Part shown: positions 1-8,980 of the stretch, one piece after another
Layout of the letters: the number at the start of each line of letters is the position of its first letter
How positions within the stretch are numbered: position 1 is the stretch's first letter
From: Microbacterium esteraromaticum
GTDB lineage: Bacteria; Actinomycetota; Actinomycetes; Actinomycetales; Microbacteriaceae
DNA: 64,000 bases
Direction of reading: 5' to 3'
NCBI RefSeq assembly: GCF_014084045.1
Contig: NZ_CP043732.1
Span: 620,001-684,000 of the forward strand
The notes under the pieces: generated by a model
What the model was told of the DNA's origin: nothing
Databases searched by the model: none
What the model saw: only the letters and a program-made list of their open reading frames with translations
Translations under genes and position numbers: made by a program

Positions 1-500
1 CGGCGCTCAAAGCGTTCGGCGACGCCGTGGGCTTCGACGTTGTCGGCGATGGCTTCGCGGTGCTCGACCCCGACGGGATCCAGATTGGTGCCCCCTTCGG
101 TGTCAGCGAGCTTGGCGCGCAGTACAGCCCGGAGAGTCTGCGTTCGCGCATCGCATCCAACGTCGCGGCATTCCACACGTTCCGCAACGAGATCATCGAC
201 CTGATCGCCGAAGCACTCATCGCACCTGCGGACGGCCACGAGTCCGACGGAACCCTGCGCGCGGCGGCATCGTTGCCTACGCTGCCCCGCTCCGTTCAGC
301 GCCGCGTCGCTCAGAGGCTCGCTGCGGACGAGGACACTGAGGATCTGCATCGGAAAGCGGCCCGTCGTCACCACGGCCGTGCGCTCGGCCAGCCCGCCGT
401 CCGACGGGACGTTGCGCGTAGATATGAACTCGCGCAGCTCGCAAACGGTGGATCCTGGTTTGACACTCCTGACCAGGACGGCGACGACTTCTCGCTGTGA
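1..500 (+). CDS. hypothetical protein, 5'-truncated by window edge
   Basis: The frame is open from the first complete codon (position 3) to a TGA at 498-500, so about 165 C-terminal residues are visible and the true start lies outside. A GTG at 27 is possible but the frame stays open upstream of it. No family is recognised. The chain is mostly polar and probably helical, with an acidic tail ending in aspartate and Ser-Leu. It converges on the res gene and lies in the same accessory segment as the type III restriction-modification pair, so it may belong to that defence locus or to other cargo. I assign no function. Confidence 0.5.
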   Translation, partial: ALKAFGDAVGFDVVGDGFAVLDPDGIQIGAPFGVSELGAQYSPESLRSRIASNVAAFHTFRNEIIDLIAEALIAPADGHESDGTLRAAASLPTLPRSVQRRVAQRLAADEDTEDLHRKAARRHHGRALGQPAVRRDVARRYELAQLANGGSWFDTPDQDGDDFSL

Positions 501-580
501 TCTACGACAGTGGGGTCGCGGGAACGTTCCTGCGGCCCCTCGCCGTCATACTCACCGAAACGCGTAGTCGGGGCCCACGT

Positions 581-3156
581 TCACCCTGCGATCCGCCGGC
601 TGCCCTTACTCTGGAACAGCTCGTCGAGAGAGACGTCGGGATCATTGAGCGCCTCGCGAATGGACGGCTTCGATAGGTCCAGCCCCCAGTCCGTCTCACC
701 GATCCGCACCACGGCAACCGCGCGCCGGATGACGTCTGAGTGATCTGCCGCGTACTCCGCGAGTCCCCGCCACTTGTCGCGCGAGTCTCCGTGGTCGAGG
801 TGTGGGTCGATGATGTCGACCACCAGAGCTCCGTCGATCTCCCGAACGAAGATGAAGTCTGGGTGCATGAGCATCAGCTGTCGCCTAGCACCGCTGCCCT
901 TGTAGTAGGGGACCGATAGAGCTGCTCTGCCTGACCCGGGATTGCGGTACCAGCCGACAACCTTGCGCGAGGGCTCCAGCTCTAGGTCGAGCGCAGCAGC
1001 CTCCCAGCTATTGCCGCTACCCGGGTATACCCACGCGCCCCGCGCTCGAACGCCCACACGTGCTTTTCGGCCAGCGGATAATTGGTGATTTCGACCTCGG
1101 TACCCTTCTTGCGGGCGCGCTGCGTGGCAACTCGACCTGGATTGGCGAGCAGAAGCTTGGCGTCGACCGGTTTCGTAGGTGGGAACCAGATGCTCTTGAA
1201 TTGCTCGGAGAGTCCGGCAGTCTCGACGCGGTCCTCATAGTCCTTTTGCATCTCTTCGATCTGACCTTCGGCGACCGTGTTGAGCAGCTTCTTGACGTCG
1301 GCGATCTCGGCGAGAGCCGCAACGCGCATCTTGGCCTTCTTACCGGGACTGCCGTCAGCGATCAGCGCAGAGTAGTACCAAGTGCCGGTTCCGCCGGGCA
1401 GTCTGCGCTTCGCATCTTCGAAGTAGCCATCCAAGTCGCGGAAGTGCACCGTTTTGCTTCGGATATCACCCTCGTCCTCATGGTCTGTCTCCGTTCCCGC
1501 GTACTGGAAGTCCCGGCGAAGGGTGTCGATCTCTAGGAGGTCCTTCACGCGTTGATCAACCTGCTTTTTATGGGCGCCGTCGATGCGCTTCATTTCCGCG
1601 ACCAGAAGGCCGCGCAGGACGTCCTCCGGTGTCGCCTCGTCTTCGTTTACGCTGACGATCCCTCGGTCGACCAGCTTCTCCGCGAGGTCGGATGCGCGCT
1701 CAACGTCATCCGGGTAGTCCTGCTTGGGCTTGCTGTACTTGGGAAGCCCATTGATCTTGTCGAAAACTTCCTCCGCCAGAGCGGGGTTCTTCTCTGTCGG
1801 TTCGCTCGCGAGATCGATGCCCAGGGTTCCCTCGGTGTCCTTCGCAATCTCGTCGACGACCTTCTTCACCTCGGTTTGGCTGTAGTAAGGGAGGTAGAGC
1901 ATCACGCTCTCCAGCCGAGGGTCTGGAGCGTGCGTCGCCCCGGGGGTCCGGATCATGCGGCCCACGAGCTGCGCAATAGTCGTCGCGTCCTTTGCCGGGC
2001 GCAGCGACACCATGACCTCGGCCCGAGGGCAGTCCCAGCCGGTCGTGAGCGCTTCCTTGAAGAAGACAACTCTTATCCAGGTGTCGGCTTCGATCTGCTC
2101 GGCTGCGACCTTCTTCAGTGTCGTGTCGCCGACTCGGATGTTGCCGTCGTCGCCGAAGGCGTGCGCGAAGGCATAGTCGGGCAGCGCGGAGCCGGTCAGT
2201 TCCACCCACTTGTCGGAGATGGTCTTCAGCCGCTCCCCCAACTCGGCTTTAGAAACAGAGTTCTCCACCTGCACCACCAGCACGGGGGTGACTTGCTGGA
2301 AACCTTCGTCCTCGGCTTCCTTCCACCAGACCTGCGACCTGTGCAGATCTTCGGTTCCCGATTCCAGGAGCGTGTGGTGAGCCTTCTGGTTCTCCTCGGA
2401 GAACTCGACCTGGACCCGACGCTTCAGAAGGCCCTCATCCTGGACTTCCTGCACTGTCACGCGATGCTCGGGCGTGAGCCGGTCAGAGGCAACCAGGGCC
2501 TTCTTGAAGTTGTCGGGCGTAGCAGTCATTACAAGAGCGACCGGCGCAGCTGGATGCGGTGCGCCGTCGTAGAGGTTTATGCCGCCTTCGAGGCACGTCT
2601 TGATGATCGTGTCGCGATCACCGTTCGACCTCTCCTTTCCGATCCCCTTGTGCGCCTCATCGATCACAAGTAGGAAGTCATTACCGTGGTCATTTACCGT
2701 CCTCGCGATCGCGTGCCACAGCGCGTTCTTCTTGCCCTTCGATTCGTTCGGCCACCACGACGAGGCGGACGACGTGAGCTGCTGGATGTGAGCGAACGTC
2801 ACCGTGCCCGCCGCGAGGACCTCTTCGTCGTACGCGTCATCAACGACTACGAGGTTCTTACCGTAAGAGAGTTGGTCCCCGTAGCGATCCATTTTGTCGG
2901 CCGACTGCCGGTTCAGAGAAGGGCTGTCGGTGAGCCACAACACTCGAAGAGTCGGGCGCTCCTGTGCTTCGTTGCTCCCGTCTAGGAGCCCTTCGATCAG
3001 TTCAGTCGCTGCCAGGGTTTTACCTGCCCCTGTCGGAGCGATGAGCATCACTGCTGTGTGATCGTCGTCCTCCGCCCACACGTTGTAAGCATCGTCAAGA
3101 GCCTTCAGGAGCCGTCGAACAGCCTTCTTTTGAAACTTCTTCAGTGGGACTTTCAC
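581..3156 (-). pseudogene. res: type III restriction enzyme Res subunit, frameshifted near its C-terminus
   Basis: This is the ATP-dependent translocase/nuclease subunit of a type III restriction system. The first frame (3156 down to 982, 724 codons) carries helicase motif I PTGAGKT at residues 41-47, DEAH at 166-169, TATP at 211-214 and motif VI QLVGRMIR at about 396-403. Family-typical C-terminal sequence (HPDFIF, VVDIIDPH, KWRGLAEYA) continues in another frame from about 1057 to 581. Reading across positions 1031-1041, around a CCCC run (GGGG in the gene), restores one protein of about 850 residues, so the gene has lost one base or gained two. The start overlaps the mod stop as ATGA. It could be a real inactivation, a phase-variable tract or a sequencing error. 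The family assignment is firm; activity is doubtful. Confidence 0.8.
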
Positions 3157-5381
3157 AGCTGGTCCTTCAAGTCGATCACGTTGGTGCGGAAGTTCTTGAG
3201 ATAGTGCCGGTACAGCCGCGTCGTGTGCGCAGGGTCCGCCCCCACTTCGTCGACGCTCCGGTGGAATTCATCCGCGGAGTCCGCGATGATGAAGACGTGT
3301 CTCGGCGGATCTCCCGCAGAGGTTCGTGTCGAAAGCGCTTCCGCGAAGCCAGCCCGCCCCTTGTTGCGGAACAGCACGCCGTACGTCGCCCCGTCGGGCA
3401 AAGCCCAGCCGCTGCGAGGCTCAGTTTCGATGACCGGTCCCTCGGCCCCACCGACGAGCCACAAGAGGTGCGCGACCTGCTCGAACGATTGCTTCGCCTC
3501 GACGGTCTCGGGGTCGAGATACGTCAAGTTGTAGAAACGTACGTTCTCTTCGAACCCTTCGGACATCGGTCCAGGATGGAGGATCTCAAATCCATTGACC
3601 TTGTACTCACCCGTGATGGGGGCACCTGCCGGAGTCCGTCCAGTCACCGCTGCCCGAAGGCGAGGCTTCGCCACATACTCGCAAATGCCAAGCGCTTCCC
3701 ACTCGGCATCTCCGGGATAGAGGTCCCGCGCACGCAAGCTCTCCTGCTCACCTGCTGAAACCTCGTTGTTTGTCACCAGGATGGAGCGCCTTCTCCCTCC
3801 ATCCTTGTTCAGGCGCATAAGTGCGTGAGCGGTGGTTCCGGAACCACCGAAGAAGTCGATGACGAGCGCGTCGGGTTTGTCGGCAACAAACAACCTGAGA
3901 CAGTCCTCAACCGCGTACAGCGATTTAGGGAAATCGAACCGCTTCTCGCCTCCAAGCAGGGTTTTAAGCAGCTCGGTGCCGTGAACCTCCGCGTTATGGG
4001 ATGGGCGGACCCATGTTGAGGTGGGCATCTTTACCTTGTGGGTGACATACCGAGCTAGGACGCTTCCATCGGGGTTGCTTCCCACGATCGCTGCGCGGCC
4101 CGTCTCTACGTCCAACACCTTTCCGGAGGTCAAGTACGAGATCTCGTAGGTCTGCGGCTTGCCGGGAGTAGCCTTTCCAACCCGGACATACCCTCGACTA
4201 AGTCGGGCTCGGAGTTCCGGGGCTGTGAGCCCCCAGTTCATCTCCGTCTGATCCGGGTCATCGCGGATCGGGAATACTGCAACGCAACCGCGAACTTTTG
4301 GAGACTTGCTCCGCGGGACTCCGTGGGCCAGGGGCTCACCGACCTGCTCGATCCGCCCGTCGCGGTTGACGTAAATCGGATAAAACTGACCGGTTCCGCC
4401 TTTCTTGCTTCCGCGCCTGGAAGAGTAGTCGCTTCGGCGCAGCGTGCGCCACGGTACAAGGGCTCCCTCGGCGTAGTCCGGGTCGGGTTCACCAGCTACC
4501 GTGGCTGACCCAAGTGTCACGAAGTAGACGTACTCGTCAGACCGCGCAAAAGTCCCAGTCCGATACTTCCCCCTCGGATTGATCACGGTGGTGACCATCT
4601 CAATCCCGGCAGTCGGGAATATCGATTCGAGGAGTAGACCGAGGCGAGCACCCTCCTTGTCATCGATGGCAACCATCAACACTGATTCCTTCGGATTCAG
4701 CAGCCGTTGCGCAAGCTTGAGACGCTTCTCCATGAACGAGAGCCAGAGCGAATGCCGATAGACGTCGTCCTTGTCGACATAGTCGTTGTTGTACTTCCAA
4801 TCCCTGGCTCCGGAGTTGTAAGGCGGGTCGATGTAGATGCAGTCGACCTGCCCCTCGTACGCGTAAAGAAGAGTTTCTAGGGCATGGAAGTTCTCGCCGT
4901 TGACGACGGTGTGGAACGGCTTGGTGGGGTTGCCGTTTCCGTCGACTGCGCCCAGCACGTCCTCGCTTGACTTGATTAGGCCAGGAAAGATCGGATCGCC
5001 GAAGCGGGCAACAGGCACCAATTCGTCCAGCATCCCCGTGGTCTGCTGGCCAACGGAGCGGAAGTGCTCATCGACCGGCTGGAGCGTCGCAGTATCCCCG
5101 TCGATCGCCAGGACCCGGTACGCGTTCCGCGGGCCAGGATCCGAGCGCAGCGTGGCGTAGCGGTCTTCCCGGACTGTTTGACCATGAAGCACGACAGACT
5201 CTGGCTTGTGTCGCTCGAAGACGAGGCCATACTCGGCCTTGCTGCGGAGGCGCTCAAAGGCCGCCGCAATCCGACGTCGAAGGTTAGGGTCCTCGATGGA
5301 GGCGATGTCCATATCGATCGCATTGGTCGACTGACGGAGTTCATGCGCTGTGTCCTCGTGCGGGCCTTGCTCTTCTGTCAT
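3153..5381 (-). CDS. mod: type III restriction-modification DNA methyltransferase (Mod)
   Basis: A 742-residue site-specific DNA methyltransferase that would modify and recognise the target of the type III system. Motif IV DPPY is at residues 185-188 and the AdoMet-binding motif I FFGGSGT at 510-516. That order (catalytic motif, target-recognition region, AdoMet motif) is the beta class typical of Mod subunits, which usually make N6-methyladenine. The 300-residue middle section should hold the target recognition domain. The gene precedes res with a 4-bp overlap, so the two form an operon. Mod looks intact although res is frameshifted, so methylation may persist as an orphan activity. Codon use is less GC-extreme than in neighbouring core genes, consistent with transfer. 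Confidence 0.9.
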   Translation of the reverse strand: MTEEQGPHEDTAHELRQSTNAIDMDIASIEDPNLRRRIAAAFERLRSKAEYGLVFERHKPESVVLHGQTVREDRYATLRSDPGPRNAYRVLAIDGDTATLQPVDEHFRSVGQQTTGMLDELVPVARFGDPIFPGLIKSSEDVLGAVDGNGNPTKPFHTVVNGENFHALETLLYAYEGQVDCIYIDPPYNSGARDWKYNNDYVDKDDVYRHSLWLSFMEKRLKLAQRLLNPKESVLMVAIDDKEGARLGLLLESIFPTAGIEMVTTVINPRGKYRTGTFARSDEYVYFVTLGSATVAGEPDPDYAEGALVPWRTLRRSDYSSRRGSKKGGTGQFYPIYVNRDGRIEQVGEPLAHGVPRSKSPKVRGCVAVFPIRDDPDQTEMNWGLTAPELRARLSRGYVRVGKATPGKPQTYEISYLTSGKVLDVETGRAAIVGSNPDGSVLARYVTHKVKMPTSTWVRPSHNAEVHGTELLKTLLGGEKRFDFPKSLYAVEDCLRLFVADKPDALVIDFFGGSGTTAHALMRLNKDGGRRRSILVTNNEVSAGEQESLRARDLYPGDAEWEALGICEYVAKPRLRAAVTGRTPAGAPITGEYKVNGFEILHPGPMSEGFEENVRFYNLTYLDPETVEAKQSFEQVAHLLWLVGGAEGPVIETEPRSGWALPDGATYGVLFRNKGRAGFAEALSTRTSAGDPPRHVFIIADSADEFHRSVDEVGADPAHTTRLYRHYLKNFRTNVIDLKDQL

Positions 5382-5495
5382 CTCGCCGTCCTTGAAGTGC
5401 GCTTGCGGACATTCTCTCGGATCTCCGCCCGCGCGTTGTGCGCACTGCGTTTCGACGGGAGTCGGATTGGAGTCGGATTTCCGCGCCAGCTAGGC

Positions 5496-5542
5496 CGAAG
5501 GCCCCGACTCCCCAGTGTTTTCTAGGAGAGTCGGGGCCTTCG
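5496..5542 (-). terminator. long perfect hairpin downstream of tRNA-Ser
   Basis: A 15-bp perfect inverted repeat (5496-5510 and 5528-5542, arm CGAAGGCCCCGACTC) encloses a 17-base loop. It starts 4 bases after the encoded CCA of tRNA-Ser on the minus strand. No U-run follows on either strand, so it may be a strong hairpin terminator or processing signal. It also marks the edge between the tRNA and the restriction-modification segment. Confidence 0.6.
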
Positions 5543-5545
5543 ATT

Positions 5546-5636
5546 TGGCGGTGACGGTGGGATTTGAACCCACGGTAGGGGGTTACCCTACACAACTTTT
5601 CGAGAGTTGCACCTTCGGCCGCTCGGACACGTCACC
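5546..5636 (-). tRNA. tRNA-Ser (anticodon CGA), CCA encoded
   Basis: On the minus strand the 7-bp acceptor stem GGTGACG/CGTCACC closes the molecule, with discriminator G and an encoded CCA at 5546-5548. The anticodon stem CAACT/AGTTG holds the loop CTCGAAA, giving anticodon CGA, which reads UCG serine codons. A long variable arm and the T-loop GTTCAAATC are present, as expected for serine tRNAs. A TAAACT hexamer (5644-5649, minus strand) is a plausible -10 box. The 3' end faces the restriction-modification segment, and tRNA 3' ends are common integration targets. Confidence 0.95.
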
Positions 5637-5756
5637 GCGGACAAGTTTACGGTACGGAGGTCGACCGCGCGAATCGAGGGCGAGGGCGTGCATGTCGGGC
5701 GCGTCGCGGAGGCGGATGAGGACGCCGTACTGAGTTGCGAAAAGGACCTCGCGACG

Positions 5757-5788
5757 CTTCGACTCGCTTCGCTCGCTCGACGACCGGG
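5757..5788. repeat. REP-like mini-repeat, copy 1
   Basis: The core CTTCGACTCGCTTCGCTC continues GCTC-N4-ACCGGGG. It matches a second copy at 17293-17325, which carries CTTCGTCTCGCTTCGCTC and the same ACCGGGG end. It lies just downstream of the stop of the 5815-6858 gene, in intergenic DNA. Similar sequences are widely scattered in Microbacteriaceae genomes (from memory). Confidence 0.6.
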
Positions 5789-5814
5789 GGTGGCTCGCTC
5801 AACGGCCGGAGTGC

Positions 5815-6858
5815 TCACCAGCCGGTCGACACCGCCGCGTGGGTCGCGAGGATCTCCTCGGTGGTCCCTGCCGGAGCCCGCCCGATGCCGCACTCGGTCG
5901 CCACGCCGAAAGCGGGCACGACCTTCGAGGCTGCCGCGATGCGCCGCTCGGCCCCCTCGACGCCGTCCTCCCTGTGCACCAGCCCCAGATACAGCTCCGC
6001 CACGGGCGCGAGGTCCGCCAGCGGCGCGTAGTACGCTTCGTCATCCCGTTCGATCGGCACGGGCAGGTGCAGCCAGGTGAGGCCGCGCCGCGCCGCGGCG
6101 ATCACAGCGTTGGCGAAGCGAACCAGCGTCCCCGCGTCGGTCGGCTCGGTGAAGTGCCGCTCCCCCGCATCGCCGTAGCAGAGGTGCACGCCGACCTCGA
6201 CGCCGGCGGGCACGGCATCCACCAGGGCGGCGAGCCTGGCGACCAGACCCTCGAACGGATCCCCGTCCCACCAGGCCTCCATCGTCCTGCCGTAGCCGGA
6301 GGCGCGCTCGATGATCCCGATCTCGCTCGCGACGTCCCACTGCACAGCGAGGTCCTCGGCAGGAATCGCGGCGGCGATCTGCTCGAGCTCGCGCAGCAGC
6401 GCCGCTGTGTAGGCCGGCTCCACGGCATCCCGATCCTCGCCGAAGAAGAACGACCCGACGACGGCGACGACCGTGGGAAGCGACACCTGGAACCGCACGC
6501 CGTCGGCGATCGCACCCTCAGCGCGCAGTCTGCGGAAGATCTCATACGACTCGATGGCCGCGGCGGCGTAGCCGAGCGGCGGCAGCCGGAGCGCCGCCGG
6601 GTCGACGCCGTCGGCGATGCGCAGCGGGCGCGCGTCGAGGTCGCGCAGCCACACCGGCTCGGCGCCGATGCGCTCGATCCCCTCGGCCTGACCGAGCACG
6701 TCGGGCTGGAACATGATCCAGTGGAAGCGGCACCCCACTTCGCCGTCGGGGATGCGCTTCAGCCGCGGGCCGAGCACCTCCGCCGCAGTGCGCAGGGTCT
6801 TCTCGGCGTCGTCGTAGTTCACGCTGCCGACGAGCAGCGCACCGTGGGGTCTGGTCAT
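5815..6858 (-). CDS. MetE/UROD-like (cobalamin-independent methionine synthase fold) protein
   Basis: A 347-residue protein resembling the MetE C-terminal/uroporphyrinogen decarboxylase-like TIM-barrel family, based on overall layout: an early DGEVG segment, a middle VQWDVASE strand end and a late VHLCYGD segment. Metal- or substrate-binding Glu, Asp, His and Cys are plausible in these places. The ATG at 6858 is chosen because the box TACTCT ends 6 bases before it (leaderless pattern); an upstream in-frame start would overlap the divergent neighbour. It is divergent from the 6965 gene and might share its promoter region. The substrate is unknown. The family is moderately certain, the reaction is not. 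Confidence 0.65.
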   Translation of the reverse strand: MTRPHGALLVGSVNYDDAEKTLRTAAEVLGPRLKRIPDGEVGCRFHWIMFQPDVLGQAEGIERIGAEPVWLRDLDARPLRIADGVDPAALRLPPLGYAAAAIESYEIFRRLRAEGAIADGVRFQVSLPTVVAVVGSFFFGEDRDAVEPAYTAALLRELEQIAAAIPAEDLAVQWDVASEIGIIERASGYGRTMEAWWDGDPFEGLVARLAALVDAVPAGVEVGVHLCYGDAGERHFTEPTDAGTLVRFANAVIAAARRGLTWLHLPVPIERDDEAYYAPLADLAPVAELYLGLVHREDGVEGAERRIAAASKVVPAFGVATECGIGRAPAGTTEEILATHAAVSTGW

Positions 6859-6923
6859 CTCTCCAGAGTAGGCGGAGAGGGTTTTCCCCGGCCGCTCGCG
6901 AGTCGGCCGATGACGGCGCGGAT

Positions 6924-6929
6924 TAGAAT
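6924..6929 (+). promoter_or_regulatory. -10 box TAGAAT for the 6965 gene
   Basis: TAGAAT is close to the sigma-A -10 consensus and lies 35 bases before the preferred ATG, leaving a short leader that contains a GGAG ribosome-binding site at 6954-6957. No convincing -35 was seen. Confidence 0.4.
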
Positions 6930-6964
6930 CGACGTGAGTACGGATGCCGGAACGGAGACGCGCG

Positions 6965-7741
6965 ATGGGATTCCTCACCTCCCCCGCACTGAGCGAGACG
7001 GGCTACGTGGTGCTCGACCGCCACGACCAGGCGGGCGACCCCGCCGAGTGGCGCGACCTCGAGTACGTCGGCTGGCGCTCCTCTGGCATCACCCGCTTCG
7101 CCCCGCTGACGAGCCACGCCGGCGACGTCGAGTGCAACGGGTTCTGGAACCACACCCCGCCCCGTACCGACAAGGACGGCGTGTGGATCCCCTCCCAGGT
7201 CGCGAAGGCGCCGACGCTGCAGGCCCGTGCCCTCGAGCCCGGCGCCAACGTGGGCCGCTGCCGGGTCATCGAACTGCAGCCGAACACCTACGCCGACGCG
7301 ATCTACAACCTGCACCAGGACGACAACAACCGGCTCAACGCCGAGGGCACCGGCTGGGTGGTGCGGGCGTGGCTGAACCTCACCGACGATCCCGACTCGC
7401 TGCTCATCCTGCGCTCAGACCGCTTCGACCCGTCGACCGAGATCAGGCTGCCGCTGCACGCGGGCTCCCGCATCATCGTCGACACGCAGCGCTTCTGGCA
7501 CGCGGTGTGGCATCGCGGACCCGAGCCGCGCTACTCGCTGATCTGCTCGTGGACGTCAGGGCCCGAGCTCGACGCCTACCTCGCGGCGGGGCGCGCCGAC
7601 CCGCATCCGGCATCCGTCGCCCTGCCCGCCGCCCTCGTGGCCGACGCGCAGGCCGAGATGCACCGCCGCATCGAAGAGCGCCGCCAGGCGTTCGAGGCGC
7701 ACGGCATCGTGATGGAGCCCACCGAGTCGCTGTACAGCTGA
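6965..7741 (+). CDS. conserved protein, possible Fe(II)/2-oxoglutarate-type oxygenase fold
   Basis: A 258-residue soluble protein. The sequence YNLHQDDNNR near the middle and the later FWHAVWHRGPEPRYS provide an His-x-Asp pair and a distal His/Arg, which would fit the HxD...H...R facial triad of Fe(II)/2-oxoglutarate enzymes. That reading is an inference from spacing, not a recognised family match. The ATG at 6965 is preferred over the upstream start at 6944 because GGAG (6954-6957) sits 7 bases before it. The gene is divergent from the MetE/UROD-like gene and convergent with the COG2345 regulator. Confidence 0.6.
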   Translation: MGFLTSPALSETGYVVLDRHDQAGDPAEWRDLEYVGWRSSGITRFAPLTSHAGDVECNGFWNHTPPRTDKDGVWIPSQVAKAPTLQARALEPGANVGRCRVIELQPNTYADAIYNLHQDDNNRLNAEGTGWVVRAWLNLTDDPDSLLILRSDRFDPSTEIRLPLHAGSRIIVDTQRFWHAVWHRGPEPRYSLICSWTSGPELDAYLAAGRADPHPASVALPAALVADAQAEMHRRIEERRQAFEAHGIVMEPTESLYS

Positions 7742-7790
7742 GGCGTGCGCGGTCGCCGCGAACGCCTGCCGTGGGAATGCGCGGCGGGGC

Positions 7791-8423
7791 TCAGGCGACG
7801 ATCCGCAGCTGCCCGGCCACTGTCAGCTGCACAGTGCACTCCTCGGGGCGCCGCGCAGCCTGCACGCACTCCGCGGCGATCGGCCCGCCGGCCTGCGCGA
7901 GCACGCCCTGCATCAGGCCGAGGTGCACCTGGCAGAGCAGGGGCCGGTGCTCCGGTGCGCTGGCTGCGTGCGGACACGGGGTGAGATCGACCGTCATCCG
8001 GCGCTCGTCGACGATCGGCTCGAAGCCGCTCTCCTCGAGATGCTCGACGAGCGCGTCGAGCTGGTGGGTCGCCTCCCGCCCCAGATCGGAGGCGGGTTCC
8101 GACAGGATGCTGCGCATCACGTCACCGCGGCGCGCGGCGCCCGCGACCTTCTCACGGGCGATCGGGCTCGAGGCCTCCGGCGCTCCGGTCGCCGCGCTGT
8201 ACAGGGTGCGCGGACGCCCGCGGACAGTGCGGTGCTCGGTCGTCTGGATGACGTAGCCGCCCTCGATCAGCCGGTGCAGATGCTCGCGCACCGTGTTCGC
8301 GTGCAGTCCGGTGGCGTCGCAGAGTTCGCCGATCGTGCGCTCGGGCCTCTCCTGCACGAGATGCAGGATGCGCACGCGCGAATAGCTGGAGATCGGTCCG
8401 TAGGCGACCCCGGTGATCGTCAT
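7791..8423 (-). CDS. COG2345-type winged-helix transcriptional regulator
   Basis: A 210-residue regulator. Residues 15-70 form a winged helix (IGELCDATGLHANTVREHLH recognition region, then RGRPRTLY in the wing). The C-terminal third has the family signature PCPH...LLCQVHLGLMQGVL, whose Cys/His residues resemble the metal or Fe-S sensing site of SufR-like relatives. The ATG at 8423 is chosen over an upstream start because the domain begins right after it. The gene is divergent from moaB with only 80 bp between the starts, so it may control the molybdenum genes or itself. The DNA-binding role is well supported; the ligand and targets are inferred. Confidence 0.75.
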   Translation of the reverse strand: MTITGVAYGPISSYSRVRILHLVQERPERTIGELCDATGLHANTVREHLHRLIEGGYVIQTTEHRTVRGRPRTLYSAATGAPEASSPIAREKVAGAARRGDVMRSILSEPASDLGREATHQLDALVEHLEESGFEPIVDERRMTVDLTPCPHAASAPEHRPLLCQVHLGLMQGVLAQAGGPIAAECVQAARRPEECTVQLTVAGQLRIVA

Positions 8424-8490
8424 GCATCCATGATCCCAGGCTCGCGATTCCACTGCGCGGAGACCGGCCGTGAATAACCCCGTCGCGGAT

Positions 8491-8496
8491 TAGTGT
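8491..8496 (+). promoter_or_regulatory. -10 box TAGTGT, leaderless promoter of moaB
   Basis: TAGTGT is followed after 7 bases by the ATG at 8504, which places transcription start at or next to the start codon. The purine stretch GGGGAG lies too close to the ATG to work as a normal ribosome-binding site. Confidence 0.55.
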
Positions 8497-8503
8497 GGGG
8501 AGC

Positions 8504-8980
8504 ATGATCGCCGCCGCCGTCGTCACCGTCTCAGACAGGTCGGCCGCGGGCGTACGCGACGACACCGCCGGTCCCGTCGCGGTCACAGCCCTTCGCGATG
8601 CGGGTTTCACCTGCGACGACGCGCGGATCGTGCCCGACGGCGCGGATGCCGTGGAGCAGGCTCTACGTGAGCTGCTCGGCACGGGCATCCGGCTGATCGT
8701 CACCAGCGGCGGCACCGGCATCAGCCCGCGCGACCAGACGCCAGAGGGCGCTGCCCGCGTGATCGAGCGGGAGCTGCCAGGCATCGCCGAGGAGCTGCGG
8801 CGCGCGGGTCTCGCTGCGACGCCCATGTCGATGCTGACCCGCGGGCTCGCCGGCACCGTGGGCGACGCCCTGATCGTCAACCTGCCGGGCTCCCCGAAGG
8901 CCGTCGCCGAGGGGATGCCGATCGTGCTCTCGGTCGCAGGGCACGTGCTCGGCCAGCTCAACGGAGAGGACCACCGATGA
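8504..8980 (+). CDS. moaB: molybdenum cofactor biosynthesis protein MoaB/MogA family
   Basis: A 158-residue molybdopterin adenylyltransferase-type protein, which activates molybdopterin with ATP before metal insertion. It shows the family motifs TVSDR at the N-terminus, TSGGTGISPRDQTPE in the middle (MPT-binding loop) and LPGSPKAV near the end, and the normal length for a stand-alone MogA/MoaB. The ATG at 8504 follows the leaderless TAGTGT box; a GTG at 8495 would lie inside that box. The stop overlaps the moaE start as ATGA, so the two are translationally coupled. Confidence 0.92.
   Translation: MIAAAVVTVSDRSAAGVRDDTAGPVAVTALRDAGFTCDDARIVPDGADAVEQALRELLGTGIRLIVTSGGTGISPRDQTPEGAARVIERELPGIAEELRRAGLAATPMSMLTRGLAGTVGDALIVNLPGSPKAVAEGMPIVLSVAGHVLGQLNGEDHR

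Noticed and set aside
581..1057. Separate small gene next to res
   Set aside because: Its sequence is the natural C-terminus of Res; treating it as one frameshifted gene explains both parts.
5637..5756. Continuation of an upstream coding frame into tRNA-Ser on the minus strand
   Set aside because: The readable frame passes straight through the tRNA, so it is an artefact; a -10-like TAAACT fits a tRNA promoter better.
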